64,000 nt of DNA from Tritrichomonas musculus (GCA_039105265.1 JAPFFF010000074.1:1-64000), one strand, 5' to 3'; counted from the first letter of the stretch, positions 17,276 to 25,815 are shown. The notes: generated by a model not told the origin, from the sequence alone. Translations and numbers: made by a program.

Positions 17276-18670
17276 AATAGAATCGTCAATTTCTGATGGA
17301 GATAGAACTTTTTTATTTTTGGAGTTGGCCTCGTGCCTGGTTTGTCTTCTTTTAGGTTCATCATCTTTTACAATTCTCATGGCTTGTGGCCTCGGTGGGA
17401 AAATTTGTTGTTGTTGTTGTTGTTTTGGTGGAGGTGGTTGTTGTTTTGGTGGAGGTGGTTCATCATTCATAACAAGATATCCATATTGAATTTCCATAGG
17501 CTCACTATCACTATCACTATCACTGGAATAATCATAGCGCTTTTCATTATGCGCTCGTCTTATTCTATCTCTGACAAGCTTTGTAGATTTTGGTATAATT
17601 TCTTTTCTCTTTGCCCCAGCTTCGCGAAGGCTCGGCCGGAGCGTGGCTGTCTTCTTCGGTACTGGTGGTTTCGGAGGTTTTGGTACTTCTTGAGTTGAAC
17701 GTGCTTGATTGGCCTTCGTCAAAGCTCGGCCAGAGTACTGTAACGCTGGTCTCTGTTGATAAGGATGATTGTCAAATGTTAATGATTCATTAGGATCAAT
17801 ATCAAGTTCTGTTTTTTCTGTTGGAAAGTCATGTAAATTTGTATTCACATTAGCATTCTGCCTCTTATATATTATAGCTTTGTACCTACCTTCTCCAACA
17901 AGATCAAAAGGTTTGTTGTATATTATTTTTCCTGTTTGAATATCAAGCTTCGGTGCTTCATTGATTCTTCTTATTTCTTCTTGTCTCTTTTTATGATATT
18001 CAGCTTCTTTTTTCTTTTTCCTTTGTTCAGCCTTTTTCATTTGTTTTTCTTGTTCTTCTTTCTCTAATCTTCGTTTTTCTTTAAGTTCTGCTCTTTCTTG
18101 AGGAGATAAACAAGGAAAGGTAGGAGGTTCTTGTGTACGGGCTCTATTATCCTGGTAACAGCAAAAATTATACCAGTGTCGTTGAGAATAATTTTCTGGT
18201 TTGATTTCTGGGTGAATTTGATCAACTTTTTGTGAAAGTTGGCTTACATACTTTTCTTTAATATCATCGTCACAATCAGGATCAAGTTTGAAAGGATATA
18301 TGAACTCACTTGATTCTGTTAATTTGCTTACAACTTTTATTTCTGCGAACTTTGGTTTGAAGGCTTCAAGATCAAAAGCATACAATATTCTTGCTTTACT
18401 ATAATCTATATCTCTATCCTTCATTAGAACAACAACCTCTCTTCCACAAATAAAACGTATGACAAGTATTATAGTTGGAAAATAGTCTTTTTCAAGTTTG
18501 ATATAATAGCACGGATAGCTATCTATTACAGCTTGTCCTTTGCTCAAACACATTTTTGGCAATTCATATTTCATTGGAAAGGCATATATTACATATCCTT
18601 TGGTGCTTACAGCAAGAGTTGAATAGTTAACATCATCGCATGCAATTTCTTTTCCAGGTCTGACAGTCAT
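17264..18670 (-). CDS. Polinton protein with coiled coil and Pro/Gln-rich tail, 468 aa
   Basis: Not recognised. The N-terminal ~160 residues look globular and beta-rich (YVIYAFPMKYELPKMCL, YYIKLEKDYFPTIILVIRFI). A strongly charged helix of Glu/Lys/Arg follows at ~195-245 (EKRRLEKEEQEKQMKKAEQR). The last ~150 residues are low complexity: PPKPPVPKK, a Ser-Asp run (SSDSDSDSEP), and two PPPPKQQ blocks with six consecutive Gln. The base composition at 17600-17730 is locally G/C richer. Tail-to-tail with the 867-aa gene. A flexible virion or scaffold protein is possible but unproven. Confidence 0.6.
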   Translation of the reverse strand: MTVRPGKEIACDDVNYSTLAVSTKGYVIYAFPMKYELPKMCLSKGQAVIDSYPCYYIKLEKDYFPTIILVIRFICGREVVVLMKDRDIDYSKARILYAFDLEAFKPKFAEIKVVSKLTESSEFIYPFKLDPDCDDDIKEKYVSQLSQKVDQIHPEIKPENYSQRHWYNFCCYQDNRARTQEPPTFPCLSPQERAELKEKRRLEKEEQEKQMKKAEQRKKKKEAEYHKKRQEEIRRINEAPKLDIQTGKIIYNKPFDLVGEGRYKAIIYKRQNANVNTNLHDFPTEKTELDIDPNESLTFDNHPYQQRPALQYSGRALTKANQARSTQEVPKPPKPPVPKKTATLRPSLREAGAKRKEIIPKSTKLVRDRIRRAHNEKRYDYSSDSDSDSEPMEIQYGYLVMNDEPPPPKQQPPPPKQQQQQQIFPPRPQAMRIVKDDEPKRRQTRHEANSKNKKVLSPSEIDDSILNI

Positions 18671-18757
18671 TTATTAATAAATAAGAAGACAACTAAGTAT
18701 GAATGCAGAAGGTTCAATAACATTTCCGTAAAGGTCAGTGAACCAGATTTTATAGTT

Positions 18758-19003
18758 TCATTCATGTCCAAGAAACAAATACTTTCTATATTTGGTTTGT
18801 CTTCTATTGGCTAGCATTATAAATTGATCGCAGTAACCATATTGCTGAACGATATCACTGTGCACCATCAAATCGCCAACAAGCGTATCTTTCACTATTG
18901 CACCTACATACTGAACGACAATATATCTTTTGTTCCTACTACTCACAAATTCTAGAGGAAGCTGAAATTCTTTATCTTGCGTATGGAAGTATAGTTTAGT
19001 CAT
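18758..19003 (-). CDS. Polinton small protein, 81 aa
   Basis: Reads MTKLYFHTQDKEFQLPLEFV and ends KYRKYLFLGHE. Alternating hydrophobic and polar residues suggest a beta-rich fold. It starts in the AATAAATG context shared by several element genes, 3 bp from the stop of the upstream integrase gene on the same strand, so the two may be co-transcribed. The position between integrase and an unknown gene gives no function. A minor capsid role is conceivable; low certainty. Confidence 0.45.
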   Translation of the reverse strand: MTKLYFHTQDKEFQLPLEFVSSRNKRYIVVQYVGAIVKDTLVGDLMVHSDIVQQYGYCDQFIMLANRRQTKYRKYLFLGHE

Positions 19004-19006
19004 TTA

Positions 19007-20119
19007 TTACATACCAAAGTACAGTTTATAATCTTTATTTAGTTCATCATAGCTATTTGCAATTTTCTTTGTGTACGCAATAGGTACTTGTATCAGATTC
19101 CTATTTTGAAGTTTACATATAACATTACCATTAGAGTACGCTAAGAATTCAGCTATCTCATTAAACACTCTTCGTCGTTTATCAAATTTCTTTTTAGTCT
19201 TACCATAATCAACATGAACAAGAATTATATTTCCTTTCTTGTATGTTAATAGACCTTTATGTTGTTGTTTTTTGTGTATACTTTGTAATTTGCTTCTCAT
19301 CATTCTTATATATTTCCATTCAAGGTCAATATCGTTTTGCATTTGAGCAGGAGTATAATAAATATATTTACTATCACTTTCATAATTATAGTTTCTTACT
19401 CGTAGTGAATTATGAGGAGTATTATTGTAATAATTGACCATCTGTTGCATATAATTATTGTTTGCTATTTTTGTGTCGTTTGTACCAAAAGCATTACGTA
19501 AAGTTCTTATAACTGAATCAACTGTTTTATGGGCTAGTGCATATGGAGAAGAGTTTACTACAAATTTGATTCTGTATACTGACCATGATTTAATAGTATT
19601 TACATCAATCTCATCATTGTATTCTGACAATATTGTTTTTAGTACTTTGGTGTTATGTTTATTAATTATTTCATTTAATATTTTTTCTTTACCTCGCAAA
19701 CTGCTTTTATACACGATATTGTGAATTGCTGGAACAAATACAATTCCATCATCGTTGGTACGAAGTACAATTATATCATTTTGTACTGCTTGCAATCCTT
19801 TTTCACCATCACATTTAATAGTAAAGATATCAACATCATAATTAACTATAATATCTGTTATCTTTATTGATAATACTCTTGTTTCTTTACTCTCTATTGG
19901 CTCAACTATTAAGAATCTAGTATTAACGTTTATCAAAACAAGATAGATAGTGTTCTTCACAAACATTAGATCAGCTTCCCAACAACCAGGTTCGTTACTG
20001 AAATTTGGCTTCATATATTGTTTACAAGCTTTTAGTTTATAGTCTGGTACATAAGGCTCCCTAGGAACGTTCTTGAATTCAAAAAACTTGTACTTACTAC
20101 TAAATGGGTAAGCAAGCAT
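19007..20119 (-). CDS. int: Polinton retroviral-type integrase, 370 aa
   Basis: Catalyses insertion of the element's ends into target DNA with 6-bp staggered cuts. The catalytic core fits the RNase H-fold integrase pattern: CWEADLMF with Asp50 on the first strand, IKCDGEKG with Asp104, and the third conserved helix AHKTVDSVIRTLRNAF at ~196-211, then YYNNTPHNSLR, typical of Polinton and retroelement integrases. The C-terminal ~90 residues (KGNIILVHVDYGKTKKKFDKR) resemble the basic SH3-like DNA-binding tail. It lies just downstream of the capsid gene on the same strand. Confident family assignment. Confidence 0.9.
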   Translation of the reverse strand: MLAYPFSSKYKFFEFKNVPREPYVPDYKLKACKQYMKPNFSNEPGCWEADLMFVKNTIYLVLINVNTRFLIVEPIESKETRVLSIKITDIIVNYDVDIFTIKCDGEKGLQAVQNDIIVLRTNDDGIVFVPAIHNIVYKSSLRGKEKILNEIINKHNTKVLKTILSEYNDEIDVNTIKSWSVYRIKFVVNSSPYALAHKTVDSVIRTLRNAFGTNDTKIANNNYMQQMVNYYNNTPHNSLRVRNYNYESDSKYIYYTPAQMQNDIDLEWKYIRMMRSKLQSIHKKQQHKGLLTYKKGNIILVHVDYGKTKKKFDKRRRVFNEIAEFLAYSNGNVICKLQNRNLIQVPIAYTKKIANSYDELNKDYKLYFGM

Positions 20120-20178
20120 TTATGATGAAAGCAATAGTTAAATTAGGTTGACGGGAACAAAAAAAGAAAGAAGATTAC

Positions 20179-22191
20179 TTACTCTACTTGACTACCTTCA
20201 GGACTTTGATCATCAACATAAACAAGTCCATCGAGATTCATTAAGAAGTAAGTATCTCTTGTCAACCATAATTGTGTTGGACATGGATGGACTACGTTCC
20301 CTGAAGGTTCGATAACATTATAATAAGTGTCATTTGCACCAGAATAGATGGGTTGTCCTTGTACTTGAATCTGTACGTTGCCAAAACCTCCGTCAATTCC
20401 GTCGAAGCAATAACCTGCAGAAGATCTTTCAGCTTGAATATTGAAGACAAAACTACTGGCATCACTAAGAGTATTATTGTAGCGAACACCATTAGCATCA
20501 TTCTTAGGCATTGCCATACTGTCTTCGAACTCCTTTGTGCATTGAAGAGTAATTGCATCAAGGTCTCCTGCAGTAAGTTGATTTTCAAAGAACCTTGCTC
20601 CAATTGTAGAAACATTTTCATCAGGAAAATTCTTACCACCAATATTTAGATAGCAATTTGAATAAACAGGATTCTCAAAAACTGTAAGATCATTATGATG
20701 TTTAGGAAACATGATAGAAAGTGTAGTATCATTTATAAGAGGAATATTGAGAGTAGACTTGATACCATTTGCTGCTGGTGCTATTGGAAATGAATGATAA
20801 TCTACTTTCTGTGATGGAATTATAACACCCTTTGACAATATTTCTTCTATACCATGCCTTGTAGCTTCACAAACTCCAAAACCTTGCATATTGGACTTGC
20901 ATAACGTAATTGTCATTCTGTTTACAGTGAGGGTAGCAGGCTGTGAGGAATAAGTTTCTTTCAGTACTTGAGCTTTAGCTTCGTGCAAAGCTTGTAATGT
21001 TTGATGAGCACTAACAACAGGGGTCTTTACAATTTGCCAAGCATAATATCTTCCATTTTTGTCAGCATGATTTAATGGTGGTAGTGTTACAGCAGGATTG
21101 TGAACACAAATTTCTTCATCACTAGCAGAAGGTTGAAGACCAAACTCAGCAAATTCCTCTGTAGTATAGCTGAAATAGAATTCCAAATCTGTAAGAATGT
21201 CAGTGTAACCAGTACTTCCATCATCATTATCCCATTGCTCTCCTATTCTATATTGAATCTTATACTTGACAGGAGTAGGGGTAGGATCAGGATCAGGAGA
21301 AGGTGAAGGATCAGGGTCTGGAGTAGGTTCTTTGCCAGGACCAGGAATCACTGCTTCATTTCCAATTTGTGTAAATTGATGTTTGAGATGCCCGTGAACC
21401 GTAATTTGTTTAAGTTTATCAAGTTCCTCTGTGCTCACACTTTCATTATCTTCGAGGAAAGCTTTTGTTTCTGCAACAGTGTAAGGATCTATAGCTGCCC
21501 AAACCAAACCTGCTGGAGTTACTTGGAATCTTATAGAGAGATCACCAATGATACCATTAGGGAAGAGATCAAATGCCTGCAGTGCAAGAAGATCATCAAA
21601 AGGAACATTAAGATCGAAATCAACAGAAGTTTTACCATTTTCTTTGAAGTTGTTGAGATTGACATATGTTCCTGCTACTGTTTGTGAGTATGAAGCTACA
21701 TTTTCCCAGAGACTGTGAACAAATCTTCTTCGCTTCTTTTCTGTTTCTGGTTTCACAGCAGAATAGAGGAAACCTTCTCGTACGCATTCATTTTGTTGAT
21801 ATCCAACATTGACATTATTATGAAGAATTTCCAATCTATCGAACAATTGGTTAGAAGATTTGAGTCCAACAAAGAGCTTATAGAAATTGTTTGGATCATC
21901 AATCTGTTGGAGTTTGCTGAGATCAGTATTGAGCTGTAAATCAAGTTTGACATGGAAGGTAAGGAATCCTTTATCAACATCACTAATGAAATGATCAGGG
22001 TGTGTAAGAGAAATTTGACTGTATTGACCTTGATGAAATGGGGCCGGCTGGTCATGACAGTCAACAGTTCTGAATGAGAATGAGCGTGTACCATCATTTT
22101 TATTTATCATTGATCTCATCTGATTGAAAGTATCAAGTACATTACCTGCTTCTATTTTGTAATTATGTGCTCTTTCGTTGCGATATAACAT
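20179..22191 (-). CDS. mcp: Polinton major capsid protein, double jelly-roll type, 670 aa
   Basis: The N-terminal part matches Polinton-type capsid proteins in pattern: SFSFRTVDCHDQPAPFHQGQ, then FISDVDKGFLTFHVKLDL and LFDRLEILHNNVNVGYQQNE, a region of beta strands leading to WENVASYSQ. The second half carries further strands (NDTTLSIMFPKHHNDLTVF, NSNCYLNIGGKN-like). A Pro/Asp linker at ~283-307 (PDPDPSPSPDPDPTPTP) is inserted between strands near the middle and is probably an exposed loop or hinge. It would build the hexameric capsomers. Divergent from the 73-aa gene, 43 bp apart. Copies differ by one Ala/Thr. The family call rests on pattern and neighbours. Confidence 0.82.
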   Translation of the reverse strand: MLYRNERAHNYKIEAGNVLDTFNQMRSMINKNDGTRSFSFRTVDCHDQPAPFHQGQYSQISLTHPDHFISDVDKGFLTFHVKLDLQLNTDLSKLQQIDDPNNFYKLFVGLKSSNQLFDRLEILHNNVNVGYQQNECVREGFLYSAVKPETEKKRRRFVHSLWENVASYSQTVAGTYVNLNNFKENGKTSVDFDLNVPFDDLLALQAFDLFPNGIIGDLSIRFQVTPAGLVWAAIDPYTVAETKAFLEDNESVSTEELDKLKQITVHGHLKHQFTQIGNEAVIPGPGKEPTPDPDPSPSPDPDPTPTPVKYKIQYRIGEQWDNDDGSTGYTDILTDLEFYFSYTTEEFAEFGLQPSASDEEICVHNPAVTLPPLNHADKNGRYYAWQIVKTPVVSAHQTLQALHEAKAQVLKETYSSQPATLTVNRMTITLCKSNMQGFGVCEATRHGIEEILSKGVIIPSQKVDYHSFPIAPAANGIKSTLNIPLINDTTLSIMFPKHHNDLTVFENPVYSNCYLNIGGKNFPDENVSTIGARFFENQLTAGDLDAITLQCTKEFEDSMAMPKNDANGVRYNNTLSDASSFVFNIQAERSSAGYCFDGIDGGFGNVQIQVQGQPIYSGANDTYYNVIEPSGNVVHPCPTQLWLTRDTYFLMNLDGLVYVDDQSPEGSQVE

Positions 22192-22234
22192 TTAACAGTT
22201 AATAAAACAAATTATTTACTGAAGAAGAAAACAC

Positions 22235-22456
22235 ATGGCAGCAGGAATTTGGAAGAAACTGAAAAATGCAGTGAAGAGTGTTGGTGGAAAAATAAAAGGT
22301 TTAGCAGTAAAGGCTATAAAAGCTCTTCCTAAAGTAAAGGAGATTTTTGACAAAGTTAAGCCCGCTTTAGAGTATATACCAGGAGTGAATGGATTTGTAA
22401 ATACCATTGACAAAGGGCTTAATATCGGTAAGTCAATCATAGATGAAGTAAAATAA
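22235..22456 (+). CDS. Polinton small amphipathic basic protein, 73 aa
   Basis: Sequence of amphipathic helices: MAAGIWKKLKNAVKSVGGKI, KGLAVKAIKALPKVKEIFDK, then NGFVNTIDKGLNIGKSI. Lys and hydrophobic residues alternate in helical register, with Gly/Pro hinges. Such peptides occur as membrane-active or DNA-binding internal virion proteins of capsid-bearing elements (compare adenovirus pVI and pX), and the gene lies head-to-head with the capsid gene. The virion role is inference from composition and position. Confidence 0.6.
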   Translation: MAAGIWKKLKNAVKSVGGKIKGLAVKAIKALPKVKEIFDKVKPALEYIPGVNGFVNTIDKGLNIGKSIIDEVK

Positions 22457-22492
22457 AGGCTTATAACTATTTTTGGTGAGGATTAAAAGGCA

Positions 22493-22873
22493 ATGAAAGT
22501 AATTAATGAAGTACAAGAAGAAACAAAATCTTTTAAATCTATTATTGAGTTCGATGCTTACTATCGTGATCACAAAGAAGAAATGGAGAAACAAACTACA
22601 CAACTCTTGAATAAGCTTTACAAGATTGAAGTACCTGATGGAAGTGTCTATAGAATCACTAAGAAAAATTGTAACAAAGTTGATGGTAAAATTAAAGGTG
22701 GTGAAGTGTGTTTGAAGAAAGTAACTGTTCAGAAAGACGATGAACAACCTTTATGGGAAATCGCTATCGAGTCTGTCAAAGCTGATATTGCAAGTATGAA
22801 AGCAAAGATAGAGGAAATAAAGAATGCTGTAAATGCTGTTGTTAAAGTAATTAATGAACTACAAAAATATTGA
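22493..22873 (+). CDS. Polinton helical protein, 126 aa
   Basis: Not recognised. N-terminal helix (MKVINEVQEETKSFKSIIEF), a central basic part with two Cys (KKNCNKVDGKIKGGEVCLKK), and a C-terminal helix (IASMKAKIEEIKNAVNAVVK) with hydrophobic spacing of a coiled coil. It follows the 73-aa gene by 36 bp on the same strand, so the two may share a transcript. Its stop lies 14 bp before the structured inverted repeat at 22888. Confidence 0.6.
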   Translation: MKVINEVQEETKSFKSIIEFDAYYRDHKEEMEKQTTQLLNKLYKIEVPDGSVYRITKKNCNKVDGKIKGGEVCLKKVTVQKDDEQPLWEIAIESVKADIASMKAKIEEIKNAVNAVVKVINELQKY

Positions 22874-22887
22874 TGAGGTTTTTTAGG

Positions 22888-22933
22888 CCAAAAGTGATGG
22901 AGTGACTTCTCACTGCATTTATGTCACTTCTCA
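22888..22933. repeat. Structured 46-bp inverted element, left of the 334-aa gene
   Basis: About 33 of 46 bases match the reverse complement of 23972-24017. Three blocks are kept: CCAAAAGTGA, AGTGA-N4-TCACT and ATGTCACTT. The spacers differ. Each copy is itself nested palindromes: an inner hairpin AGTGA/TCACT (22901-22914) inside AAGTGA/TCACTT (22892-22929). The 334-aa gene stops within it. Confidence 0.75.
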
Positions 22934-23935
22934 TATTCTGTTAACATAATAAGCTCTACTAACGTTTGTTACTTTCCATCTACCAGTTTGTTCAATCTTC
23001 TCTGTTAATTGAGCAAAGGTAAGTTTTTGACCGAATTCCTTACTGTATCTTTGTTGGACATCCTTCAATAAGAACCTATCGATGTTTGGAAAATTGTTTT
23101 GCATAAACTTGGCCATATCATAATCAGTTTCGTCAAATTGTCTGTCTAGTTCCTCTTGCTCTGATCGCATTCTTTCAACTTCACGAAGTGTATAGTCATA
23201 GAGTTTTTGTTTTGCTTCGCAGCGTGCACAACGTTTATTGGAGTGAGAATTGATGGTATATATTCTGGTATTCAGCTTGTTTATACAGAGTCGCATCTTC
23301 ATCAATGTACTGTAATCAACATGCAATTCATTAATCTCACTGCGCTGTGCATTGTGGCTTTCATTGTCGTACCAATAATAAACGAACACATCATAGATAC
23401 AATTGACATATCGTTCTATAAATTGCTTATATTCTTCAAACGTCTCGCTTTCTAAGAGATCACTAGTATTCATTACCACTTTATCGCATTTTTCATCAAC
23501 AGTAGTATGATCGCAATAATAGCCAATGAATTGTACATTCAACTTTCTTAGGAACTTCTTGATCTCTGCACTATCGGTTTGTCTAACAGGTATCTCGTCA
23601 AACGTTGATTCAATAGGTTTTGTTTGGGAGATTGCATCTAATTTTGGTAAGCTCGATATCATTGTAAAGACATCTTTAATATATTTGTTGTTGTGCTCTT
23701 GTTTAACATCATAGAAGGATGGATCGTAGTGATCAGTTAGCAAGTCATGCATGATTCTTCTCTTCGTACTTAATTCCTTTTCACAACTAACTTTCACAAG
23801 AGGCTCAATTGGTGCTCCATATATATCATAATGCATTTCTACAACATCATTTACTTCCTTTATTGGTTTTGGTAAAAGGTTAACAAGGTATTCAGCTATA
23901 TGAAGTTCTGTTTGATTGGTTGTTGGTGTAATCAT
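22931..23935 (-). CDS. Polinton protein of unknown function with Cys pair, 334 aa
   Basis: Not recognised. It opens MITPTTNQTELHIAEYLVNL and has a helical middle with a CARCEAKQKLYDY segment (a CxxC that could bind metal) near 240, followed by a Glu/Arg-rich helix. The C-terminal ~50 residues (LLKDVQQRYSKEFGQKLTF then RWKVTNVSRAYYVNRI) have the helix-turn-helix-plus-wing look of DNA-binding winged helices; this is a pattern guess. The gene is framed by two structured 46-bp inverted repeats, so it may be a discrete cassette acquired by the element. Confidence 0.6.
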   Translation of the reverse strand: MITPTTNQTELHIAEYLVNLLPKPIKEVNDVVEMHYDIYGAPIEPLVKVSCEKELSTKRRIMHDLLTDHYDPSFYDVKQEHNNKYIKDVFTMISSLPKLDAISQTKPIESTFDEIPVRQTDSAEIKKFLRKLNVQFIGYYCDHTTVDEKCDKVVMNTSDLLESETFEEYKQFIERYVNCIYDVFVYYWYDNESHNAQRSEINELHVDYSTLMKMRLCINKLNTRIYTINSHSNKRCARCEAKQKLYDYTLREVERMRSEQEELDRQFDETDYDMAKFMQNNFPNIDRFLLKDVQQRYSKEFGQKLTFAQLTEKIEQTGRWKVTNVSRAYYVNRI

Positions 23936-23971
23936 ATTTATGTAAATATTTAATAAAAAATAAAATAAAAA

Positions 23972-24017
23972 TAGAAAGTGACATTTTCATAGTGAGAAAT
24001 CACTTGTTCACTTTTGG
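23972..24017. repeat. Structured 46-bp inverted element, right of the 334-aa gene
   Basis: Inverted partner of 22888-22933. Inner hairpin AGTGA-GAAA-TCACT at 23991-24004, outer arms AAAGTGA (23975-23981) and TCACTTT (24008-24014). It lies between the start of the 334-aa gene and the stop of the HNH gene. Confidence 0.75.
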
Positions 24018-24059
24018 TGTTATTTTCAGAAATTAGACACAAAAATATAAGTAAGGTTT

Positions 24060-24662
24060 TTAGTCAAGAGAATGCTGTTGCTTAAATTTATTTATGTATA
24101 CACCAACTTGTTTATTATTGATGTCTTTCATAGCAATATATTGTTTATTCCACTTAGTAGTATTGATATGCATGATTCTATAAAGTGTAACAGTTATCTT
24201 ACTGTAAAAGATATCTTTATTGTTTTCGTCGTCATGATAGTAATAGTATCTATTTTCCTCAAAGTCATGGTGCTCTGTACGAGTTTCGTAGAACAAAACC
24301 TTTATAGCTTCATCAGGTATATCATCAATGAACTCGTACTGTGTACCTCTATGAGATGATCTATTGAAGCTGTTATCAGAACGTGTTACCCACCTCAAAT
24401 TTTCGATTCTATTATCTGTTCTATCATGATTAATGTGATCAACATCAGTAAGATTATTAGGATTGTCAATAAACTGTATAGCAACAAGACGATGCTTTAG
24501 ATATGATTTCCTATTAAGAGTAACTCTTATATATCCATAATGGCTTAATGTTTCACTACAAACATGATGATTGTCTCTCCTTCTAATGGTATGTGGATAT
24601 GTTGTCAATATTTCATAGTCCTCATGATTGACAAGTGTAACAAATTCTGATATTTCTGTCAT
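24060..24662 (-). CDS. Polinton free-standing HNH endonuclease, 200 aa
   Basis: The N-terminal ~35 residues (DYEILTTYPHTIRRRDN) resemble the NUMOD4 DNA-binding motif. The nuclease core is HRLVAIQFIDNP then VDHINHDRTDNRIENLRWVT (74-93), the classic H-N-H signature of phage and viral homing endonucleases that cleave DNA with a divalent metal. The C-terminal ~95 residues are Tyr/Asp/His-rich and may be a specificity domain. It lies next to the inverted-repeat-framed 334-aa gene, on the same strand. Family call is strong; target and whether it mobilises neighbouring DNA are unknown. Confidence 0.88.
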   Translation of the reverse strand: MTEISEFVTLVNHEDYEILTTYPHTIRRRDNHHVCSETLSHYGYIRVTLNRKSYLKHRLVAIQFIDNPNNLTDVDHINHDRTDNRIENLRWVTRSDNSFNRSSHRGTQYEFIDDIPDEAIKVLFYETRTEHHDFEENRYYYYHDDENNKDIFYSKITVTLYRIMHINTTKWNKQYIAMKDINNKQVGVYINKFKQQHSLD

Positions 24663-24694
24663 TTGTATTTTGTGTAAATATTAAATAAAAAAAA

Positions 24695-24928
24695 TTAGAA
24701 ATTGTTCATCGAAATTGTTGAATGGTTAAGTGTAAGCAAATGATAATTCAGTGGCTTTGTTGTTTTTACTGGTGGATCATGATTAATATTACCTTTCTCC
24801 TCATACTTCTTAACCGTTGGCTGTGAATTAATTCTTGTCCTTTCTTTTTGTTGTTTGAGTCTCTGTTTGTCAAAATGATTTTGATGTTTGTCATCATGTA
24901 AGGTTCTCCTTTGTTCATAATTACTCAT
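24695..24928 (-). CDS. Polinton small basic protein, 77 aa
   Basis: Chosen start is ATG at 24928 (MSNYEQRRTLHDDKHQNHFD), not an upstream in-frame ATG, because the longer form would run through the divergent gene and the initiator-like TCATT sits 15-19 nt upstream of this one. The product is rich in Lys, Gln, Arg and His, with no hydrophobic core, probably disordered and possibly nucleic-acid binding. Not recognised. Confidence 0.5.
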   Translation of the reverse strand: MSNYEQRRTLHDDKHQNHFDKQRLKQQKERTRINSQPTVKKYEEKGNINHDPPVKTTKPLNYHLLTLNHSTISMNNF

Positions 24929-24947
24929 TTTAATAGTAAGTAAATGA
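24925..24947. promoter_or_regulatory. Interlocked divergent promoter
   Basis: TCATT at 24925-24929 is a plus-strand initiator match for the gene starting at 24944, and it contains the minus-strand ATG at 24928. Its mirror AATGA at 24943-24947 is a minus-strand TCATT and contains the plus-strand ATG at 24944. Both leaders would be about 17 nt. Confidence 0.5.
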
Positions 24948-25177
24948 CAGATTTGAACGAATATAAGAAGGAAATACCTCAATTGAAGCAAATAAAGCGA
25001 TCATTGAAAGAAAGAGTATATGAAACCAAGCAGCATCTTAATAATGTAAAAACAGGAATGTTGGGTTCAAATGGATTAGCCATTAGAGAAAGCCTTATAG
25101 AAGACATCAATTCATTGAAAGAAAAAGTAGCCAAACTTGAAACTGAACTAAGAGAACTAACTAATAATGAACAATAG
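24944..25177 (+). CDS. Polinton coiled-coil protein, 77 aa
   Basis: Almost entirely helical: MTDLNEYKKEIPQLKQIKRS at the start and LKEKVAKLETELRELTNNEQ at the end, with leucines in heptad spacing. Likely an oligomerising small protein. Its start is supported by TCATT 15-19 nt upstream. It ends next to the start of the 185-aa gene on the same strand. Function unknown. Confidence 0.6.
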   Translation: MTDLNEYKKEIPQLKQIKRSLKERVYETKQHLNNVKTGMLGSNGLAIRESLIEDINSLKEKVAKLETELRELTNNEQ

Positions 25178-25196
25178 ATGTTTTACTCACATTGAA

Positions 25197-25754
25197 ATGT
25201 CAAACGTATTGCATAAAGCAAGAATCTTATCAAGTGAAAACGATAGTAGTTGTAAACAAGAACAAAACACTAATGTGAATATAAAAATAAAACCACCACA
25301 GTACCCTAATGTTCCTCCTTTACAGACTTACGCAAGTGTACAACCTCAAGAAAGAAACATAAATTTTACTCCAGTTGGGGAGAGTGTTCAATCTCCATTA
25401 CAACCACAAATAAGTCTTCTTACAAACGAACTTGAGAACATGGAAATCAAAAACAAATTTCTTGAAACTTTGTTAAACATTTATGAACTTAATCCCCTTA
25501 GAGTTAACAACTATCTTGTTTGTCATAGTAATTCACTGATGGAACTAATAAAAATTTTAACAAGAGCTGACAAAGTCGAGCTGGTCATAGATGAAGAAGA
25601 AGGTTGTACAGGCTGCTTATCAAATACAAAGTACATGAAAATACAACGAATATTAGTTACCAAAGATGATAAAGCATTAGATTTAAAAATATGTTTTAAT
25701 GATATTTATAGTCAGTTAGTAAGATACGGAATTTCAACTAAAATGTGTATCTAA
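25197..25754 (+). CDS. Polinton protein of unknown function, ~185 aa
   Basis: I place the start at the second in-frame ATG (MSNVLHKARILSSENDSSCK) because TCACA, an initiator match, lies 6-10 nt upstream at 25187-25191. An ATG at 25167 would add ten residues and overlap the previous gene. The first ~75 residues are Pro/Gln/Asn-rich and probably flexible (PPQYPNVPPLQTYASVQPQE). The rest is compact, with two Cys in EEEGCTGCLSNTKYMKIQRI and a hydrophobic C-terminus. Not recognised. Upstream of the packaging ATPase on the same strand. Confidence 0.58.
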   Translation: MSNVLHKARILSSENDSSCKQEQNTNVNIKIKPPQYPNVPPLQTYASVQPQERNINFTPVGESVQSPLQPQISLLTNELENMEIKNKFLETLLNIYELNPLRVNNYLVCHSNSLMELIKILTRADKVELVIDEEEGCTGCLSNTKYMKIQRILVTKDDKALDLKICFNDIYSQLVRYGISTKMCI

Positions 25755-25815
25755 AAAGCAGATCTATATTTTTGTTTTCACTGCACTAAAGTAATACAAT
25801 TCTGATGAGAATGAA

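Noticed and set aside
17333-17698. 121-codon plus-strand ORF
   Set aside because: Antisense shadow of the Pro/Gln-rich tail of the 468-aa gene; its Trp/Leu-rich runs come from that low-complexity DNA.
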